Position numbers and translations under genes: made by a program. Below are positions 13,143 to 16,575 of a DNA stretch of 16,575 nucleotides, piece after piece. The notes under the pieces are model-generated. The model made no database searches and had not been told where the DNA came from. It worked only from the letters and a program-made list of their open reading frames with translations. Origin of the DNA: an uncultured Micrococcales bacterium (lineage in GTDB: Bacteria > Actinomycetota > Actinomycetes > S36-B12 > UBA10799); NCBI GenBank assembly GCA_937952095.1, contig CALFYG010000132.1, positions 1-16,575 on the forward strand. Direction: 5' to 3'. Positions within the stretch are counted from its first letter, which is position 1. Every line of letters begins with the position of its first letter.

Positions 13143-14309
13143 TCAGTCCCTGCCGAACAGGTCCCGGGTGTAGACCTTGTCCACGACGTCGCGGATCTCA
13201 TCGGAGATCCGGTTGGCCACGATGACCGACGAGCGCCGTTTGAACTCGTCGAGGTCGTTGACGACCTCCGAGTGGTAGAAATCCGACTCGGTCAGCACAG
13301 GCTCGTAGACGATCACCTCGAGTCCCTTGGCCTTCAGTCGCTTCATGATCCCCTGCACGCTGGACGTGCGGTAATTGTCGGATCCCTCTTTCATCACCAA
13401 GCGGTAGATCCCCACGACCTGCGGGTCGAGCGCGAGGATCTGCTCGGCGACGAAGTCTTTGCGGGTGGCGTTGGCGTCCACCACCGCCCGGATCAGGTCC
13501 TGCGGGACGTCCTGGTAGTTGGCCAGCAGCTGCTTGGTGTCCTTGGGCAGGCAGTAGCCCCCGTAGCCGAACGATGGGTTGTTGTAGTGGCCGCCCACCC
13601 GCGGGTCGAGGCTGACGCCCGTGATGATGTCGCGGCTGTCCATCCCGTGGCTCGAGGCGAAGGTGTCGAGTTCGTTGAAGAAGGCCACGCGCATCGCGAG
13701 GTACGTGTTGGCGAACAGTTTGATCGCTTCCGCCTGCTTGGCGTCGGTGATGAGAACCGGGGCTGTGGGTTCCAGCGAACCCTCCAGCATGAGGTCGGCG
13801 AACTCCTTGCCGCGTGCGGACTGCTGGCCCACCACGATCCGGGAGGGGTGCAGGTTGTCGTGCAGCGCCTTGCCCTCCCGCAGGAACTCGGGCGCGAACA
13901 GGATCCGGTCGGTGTCGTGCTGCTGGCACATCCGGTCGGTGAACCCCACCGGGATCGTGGACTTGATGACGATCGTCGCGGCCGGTTCGAGGGCCATCAC
14001 GTCATTGATGACGGCTTCGACGGAACTGGTGTCGAAGAAGTTGGCGTCGGGGTCGTAGTCGGTGGGCGTGGCCACCACCACGAACCGCGCTCCCGAGTAC
14101 GCCTCTTGAGGATCCGTGGTCGCCCGCAGGTCGAGCTCGACGCCGGCCAGGTACTCCTCGATCTCCGGATCCTCGATGGGCGACCGGCGATCGTTGACCG
14201 CCGCCACCCGGTGCGCGTCGATGTCGAAGGCCACGACTTCGTGGCGTTGGGCGAGCAACACGGCATTGGACAGGCCGACGTACCCCATCCCCGCCACAGC
14301 GATCTTCAC
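13143..14309 (-). CDS. ugd: UDP-glucose 6-dehydrogenase, short E. coli type
   Basis: A 388-residue NAD-dependent enzyme that oxidises UDP-glucose to UDP-glucuronate for capsule, exopolysaccharide or glycolipid synthesis. Motifs are GMGYVG (7-12, NAD binding), ATPTDYDP (80-87), PEFLREGKALHDNLHPSR (140-157), AIKLFANTYLAMR with Lys197 and Asn201, and FGYGGYCLPKDTKQ with catalytic Cys253. The protein ends KVYTRDLFGRD and has 388 residues, the same length and nearly the same C-terminus as E. coli Ugd, unlike the longer Ugd/TuaD form common in actinobacteria. This suggests lateral acquisition at some time. An in-frame open frame continues upstream of the start, but GTG 14309 follows TATCAT by 6 nt and begins exactly at the family's MKI start. 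No glycosyltransferase is adjacent. Confidence 0.94.
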   Translation of the reverse strand: MKIAVAGMGYVGLSNAVLLAQRHEVVAFDIDAHRVAAVNDRRSPIEDPEIEEYLAGVELDLRATTDPQEAYSGARFVVVATPTDYDPDANFFDTSSVEAVINDVMALEPAATIVIKSTIPVGFTDRMCQQHDTDRILFAPEFLREGKALHDNLHPSRIVVGQQSARGKEFADLMLEGSLEPTAPVLITDAKQAEAIKLFANTYLAMRVAFFNELDTFASSHGMDSRDIITGVSLDPRVGGHYNNPSFGYGGYCLPKDTKQLLANYQDVPQDLIRAVVDANATRKDFVAEQILALDPQVVGIYRLVMKEGSDNYRTSSVQGIMKRLKAKGLEVIVYEPVLTESDFYHSEVVNDLDEFKRRSSVIVANRISDEIRDVVDKVYTRDLFGRD

Positions 14310-14315
14310 GTGCCA

Positions 14316-14321
14316 ATGATA
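14316..14321 (-). promoter_or_regulatory. Leaderless -10 (TATCAT) for ugd
   Basis: Minus-strand TATCAT, then 6 nt, then GTG 14309. This is the best -10 match to the consensus in the window. Confidence 0.7.
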
Positions 14322-14354
14322 GGCGCGGTCCTTGTGACCATCCCCCACGTCCGG

Positions 14355-14360
14355 CAAGGT
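14355..14360 (+). promoter_or_regulatory. Possible leaderless -10 (CAAGGT) for the secreted 183-aa protein
   Basis: CAAGGT ends 6 nt before ATG 14367 and keeps the A2 and T6 positions but not T1. It is a weak match supported mainly by the repeated spacing in this window. Confidence 0.35.
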
Positions 14361-14366
14361 GGGCCC

Positions 14367-14918
14367 ATGAAGACCGCATCTGTTGTCATCGCCGCCGCTG
14401 CGCTCACCGCCGGACTCGCCGCCCCCGCCGCGGCCGCCGACAAGGTACCGGTCAAGCTCAAGGTCAAGGACTGTAAGGGTTGCAGCGTGATGGCCACCTG
14501 GTCGAAGACCGGCAAAGCAGACGGGAACTTCAAGTCCGCGACCAAGAAGGCGACGTCGTCCTCGAAGACCCTGACCTTCAACGTCCCCAAGGGGTACTAC
14601 CTGTACTTCACGGCCACCAGCCCCAAGGCCGCCATGGACGCGGCGAGCGTGATGGTCACCCAGTTCGTCGGGAAGTCGACCGGTGACAAGGTCTCCGCGA
14701 GCGCAGTGCCGTCGCTGAACGACGGCGCCTCGTACTGCATGAAGGCCAAGAAGACCACGCTGTCCGCGAAGGCCGCGCTGATCCCTGCCGGCAGCAGCAA
14801 CCTCCTGGCCTTCTGGGCGAACCCACAGCTCAAGGCCATGGGCACGAAGATCAACGACGGGATCAGCGGGGTGTACGGCACGCAGAACACGCTGCTGTGC
14901 AAGGGCGCGTACTACTGA
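14367..14918 (+). CDS. Small secreted protein of unknown function
   Basis: A 183-residue protein with a Sec signal peptide (MKTASVVIAAAALTAGLAAP, cleavage near AAAAD 21-25). The mature part is Lys/Ser/Thr-rich and likely all-beta. It opens with VKLKVKDCKGCSV (Cys36 and Cys39) and has two more cysteines (124 and 178), allowing two disulfides. I do not recognise the family. An open frame extends far upstream in the same frame, antisense to ugd, but the signal peptide marks ATG 14367 as the start. It diverges from ugd over 57 nt, with a separate promoter, and is followed after 83 nt by the beta-propeller gene. The N-terminal strand-CxxC layout suggests an extracellular beta-sandwich, but that is inference only. 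Confidence 0.75.
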   Translation: MKTASVVIAAAALTAGLAAPAAAADKVPVKLKVKDCKGCSVMATWSKTGKADGNFKSATKKATSSSKTLTFNVPKGYYLYFTATSPKAAMDAASVMVTQFVGKSTGDKVSASAVPSLNDGASYCMKAKKTTLSAKAALIPAGSSNLLAFWANPQLKAMGTKINDGISGVYGTQNTLLCKGAYY

Positions 14919-14960
14919 GCACACGCCCGACGAGTTGGCCCGCTTGCGCGGCGTGGGTTT

Positions 14961-14980
14961 GACCGCACACACCGGCGGTC
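14961..14980 (+). promoter_or_regulatory. Hairpin upstream of the propeller-gene promoter
   Basis: GACCGC / GCGGTC is a perfect 6-bp inverted repeat with an 8-nt loop, ending 8 nt before the -10 of the next gene. It lies where a -35 would be. It may be an operator or the terminator of the preceding gene, but no T-run follows. Confidence 0.35.
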
Positions 14981-14988
14981 GGCAGGAC

Positions 14989-14994
14989 TACCCT
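14989..14994 (+). promoter_or_regulatory. Leaderless -10 (TACCCT) for the propeller gene
   Basis: TACCCT, then 7 nt, then GTG 15002. There is no Shine-Dalgarno. Confidence 0.6.
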
Positions 14995-15001
14995 GACAAC
15001 C

Positions 15002-16575
15002 GTGAAGTTGATCGCCGCCGCCGTCGCTGTCATGGGGATCACGGCCGGTTCGGTGGCATGGTCGGCGGTTCCTGAACAGCTCCCCAGCGCACAGTCCAAG
15101 ACCGAGCCCGGCGCCCCGTGGCCCACGATGCGTCACGACCTGCGCAACACCGGCGCATCCGACCTGCGCGGCCTCGATCCCGGGACCAAGCCGTGGTCCT
15201 TCCAGACCGGCAAGGGCATCTTCTCCACGCCGACTGTCGCAGCGGACGGGACGATCTATGTCGGGTCGGCCGACCACAACCTCTACGGCCTGTCCGAGGA
15301 GGGCAAGGAGGTGTGGCGCTTCGAGACCGGTGAGATCATCGACACCGCCCCGGCCCTGCTCGACGACGACACCCTGATCATCGGCTCCGGCGACGAGAAC
15401 ATGTACAAGGTCAGCACCGACCCGCAGATCCCGTCCCACCAGCGGGTGGTCTGGACCTTCAAGCCGACTCTGCCCACCGTCGAGGGTCAACTGGTGAACT
15501 GGTGGGAGGGCAGCCCCAACGTCGGGCCGGACGGGGTGATCTACCAGGGCAACACCGGCGGCGGTGCGTACGCGGTGAACCCGGACGGCACCGAGAAGTG
15601 GGCGTACCAGGCACAGAACTCGGTGTGGACGGTCCCCGCGATGGACGACTCCGGCACCACCTACTGGGGTTCGGTCGACCTGCGTCTGTTCGCGTTGAAC
15701 GCCGACGGGACCCAGAAGTGGCAGCGCACCACGCTGGGGTACGTGACCTCCTCGCCGGCGCTCGGGCCTGACGGCACGATCTACGCCGGGTCCTTCGACG
15801 GCACGATGTACGCGCTCGATTCCGCCGACGGATCGGTGAAGTGGAAGCTGCAGACCGGCGACCACATCTACGCCTCGCCGGCCCTGGTCGAGAGGGACGG
15901 ACAACTCGAGCAGATCATCATCGGGTCGACCGACGGTCTGCTCTACTCGGTGAATCCAGACGGCGAGACGTTGTGGACCTACGACACCGGCGCCCCCATC
16001 CGCAGCTCACCGGTGGTCGGGCAAGCCCCCGTGGAGGGCGGCTCACCGATCGTGTACGTCGGTGCTGCGAATGGTCACGTCGTCGCGGTCAACGTCAACG
16101 ACGGTTCACGGCGCTGGACCTACAACACCACCGCCACCGAGCCGACACTGGCGACCCGCAACCAGCTCAACTCCTCGCCGGCTTTGGGCACCAAGGGTGT
16201 CTACATCGGCAGTCAGGACGGTGCGGTCTGGTTCGTGCCCTACGACTACTGCCTGCGGCCCGCACAATCCGATGCGCGCTGCGTCACTGCGGACCTGCCC
16301 AGCGACGGCATGTTCATGTACGGAGTCGACGTCGGGGGAGGTCTGGTGCCGCCTGACCGTCCGGTCGCGATCAGCCCCGCCGGCTACATGACGGGCCGGG
16401 TCGTGGTGCGCAAGGACGGACGCAGCGTCCCCGCGCGCCTCGTGCCTGCGCCCGACGTCCAGCAGTTGGTGAGCGTCGAGCCGGCGGTGGACGTCGATGT
16501 CTCGGTGTCCGGGGACGGCCGCTACGTGTTCGTCCGGCCGCTGGAGATGCTCCCCGCGCAGAGATCGGAAGAGCG
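15002..16575 (+). CDS. Secreted PQQ-type beta-propeller protein, 3' end missing
   Basis: The frame opens at GTG 15002 and runs off the contig; 520 codons are genuine (to 16561) and the last four (RSEE) come from adapter sequence. An N-terminal hydrophobic stretch (LIAAAVAVMGITAGSVAW) is a signal peptide or anchor. PWPTMRHDLRNTG (39-51) is the usual lead-in of PQQ-like propellers. Eight Trp-centred blade motifs follow, for example PWSFQTG, VWRFETG, KWKLQTG and LWTYDTG, with Trp at about 65, 105, 151, 200, 240, 281, 325 and 372, each preceded by a GTIYVGS-type strand. That fits one eight-bladed propeller. A different C-terminal region starts near 415, with two cysteines (417 and 427). Such proteins include BamB-like scaffolds and quinoprotein dehydrogenases; I see no evidence that this one binds PQQ. 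Confidence 0.88.
   Translation, partial: MKLIAAAVAVMGITAGSVAWSAVPEQLPSAQSKTEPGAPWPTMRHDLRNTGASDLRGLDPGTKPWSFQTGKGIFSTPTVAADGTIYVGSADHNLYGLSEEGKEVWRFETGEIIDTAPALLDDDTLIIGSGDENMYKVSTDPQIPSHQRVVWTFKPTLPTVEGQLVNWWEGSPNVGPDGVIYQGNTGGGAYAVNPDGTEKWAYQAQNSVWTVPAMDDSGTTYWGSVDLRLFALNADGTQKWQRTTLGYVTSSPALGPDGTIYAGSFDGTMYALDSADGSVKWKLQTGDHIYASPALVERDGQLEQIIIGSTDGLLYSVNPDGETLWTYDTGAPIRSSPVVGQAPVEGGSPIVYVGAANGHVVAVNVNDGSRRWTYNTTATEPTLATRNQLNSSPALGTKGVYIGSQDGAVWFVPYDYCLRPAQSDARCVTADLPSDGMFMYGVDVGGGLVPPDRPVAISPAGYMTGRVVVRKDGRSVPARLVPAPDVQQLVSVEPAVDVDVSVSGDGRYVFVRPLEMLPAQRSEE
16562..16575 (+). other. Illumina TruSeq adapter at contig end
   Basis: The final 14 bases AGATCGGAAGAGCG are identical to the start of the Illumina TruSeq read-2 adapter (the first 13 are common to both adapters), in the orientation expected from read-through. 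They are sequencing artefact and should be trimmed. Confidence 0.93.

Noticed and set aside
12654..14366. Long upstream extension of the plus-strand frame ending at 14918
   Set aside because: Only the part from ATG 14367 has a signal peptide. The upstream part is antisense to ugd and the hydrolase.
14922..14955. CACGCC/GGCGTG stem with a 22-nt loop after the 183-aa gene
   Set aside because: The loop is long, the stem short and there is no T-run, so it is too weak to call a terminator.
14310..14972. Upstream extension of the ugd frame (to 14972)
   Set aside because: It is antisense to the secreted protein. The ugd family start MKI coincides with GTG 14309 and a -10 element.
1..16575. CRISPR array, toxin-antitoxin, phage defence island or biosynthetic cluster
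   Set aside because: I saw no spaced direct repeats, nuclease, transposase, integrase or synthase motifs. The gene content is mostly housekeeping, envelope and secreted proteins.

Overview
The window is a GC-rich metagenome-style contig whose body looks like an actinobacterial (high-GC Gram-positive) chromosome. The signs are lipoproteins with lipobox cysteines, a collagen-like secreted protein of a type common in Actinomycetota, a two-domain mesaconyl-CoA hydratase, frequent GTG starts and, most strikingly, at least nine genes whose start codon lies 6-7 nt after a TANNNT -10 element with no Shine-Dalgarno sequence (leaderless mRNAs). No rRNA, CRISPR array, transposase, integrase or phage module is visible. 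No stretch over 300 bases lacks a gene.

Both contig ends look artefactual. The first ~200 bases read as the end of an RND efflux adaptor followed by the first ~34 codons of a proteobacterial-type RND permease, which then breaks off a few bases before the stop of the histidine kinase; this is best explained as a chimeric join. The last 14 bases (16562-16575) match the Illumina TruSeq adapter exactly, so the final gene is cut by the contig end and its last four codons are not biological.

Layout: (i) 228-2633, a large membrane hybrid histidine kinase on the minus strand, carrying HisKA, HATPase, a degenerate receiver, an intact receiver and HPt. (ii) 2771-2876, tRNA-Gly(CCC) with an intrinsic terminator, followed by a structured intergenic segment that repeats part of the tRNA 3' end. 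(iii) 3037-3885, an alpha/beta hydrolase. (iv) 3943-5274, a minus-strand pair: a polysaccharide deacetylase lipoprotein and a small PTPTET-repeat lipoprotein. (v) 5457-7127, a secreted collagen-like protein and a diacylglycerol-kinase-family lipid kinase. (vi) 7142-9041, divergent genes for mesaconyl-CoA hydratase and an MptpB-like tyrosine phosphatase. (vii) 9028-11756, a minus-strand pair: a secreted dirigent/allene-oxide-cyclase-like barrel protein translationally coupled to a molybdopterin oxidoreductase. (viii) 11828-12568, a GH114-like glycosidase. (ix) 12570-14309, minus-strand dienelactone-hydrolase-family protein and an E. coli-type UDP-glucose 6-dehydrogenase. (x) 14367-14918, a small secreted protein. 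(xi) 15002-end, a PQQ-type beta-propeller protein.

Seven products appear secreted or lipid-anchored, and three (NodB-type deacetylase, GH114-like polygalactosaminidase, Ugd) act on amino-sugar or uronic-acid polymers, so envelope or exopolysaccharide work is the only recurring theme. Most genes have their own promoter, so the window reads as a mosaic of single-gene transcription units rather than one dedicated pathway. I do not see a convincing new multi-gene system; the most unusual biological signal is the dense, uniform leaderless-promoter architecture.
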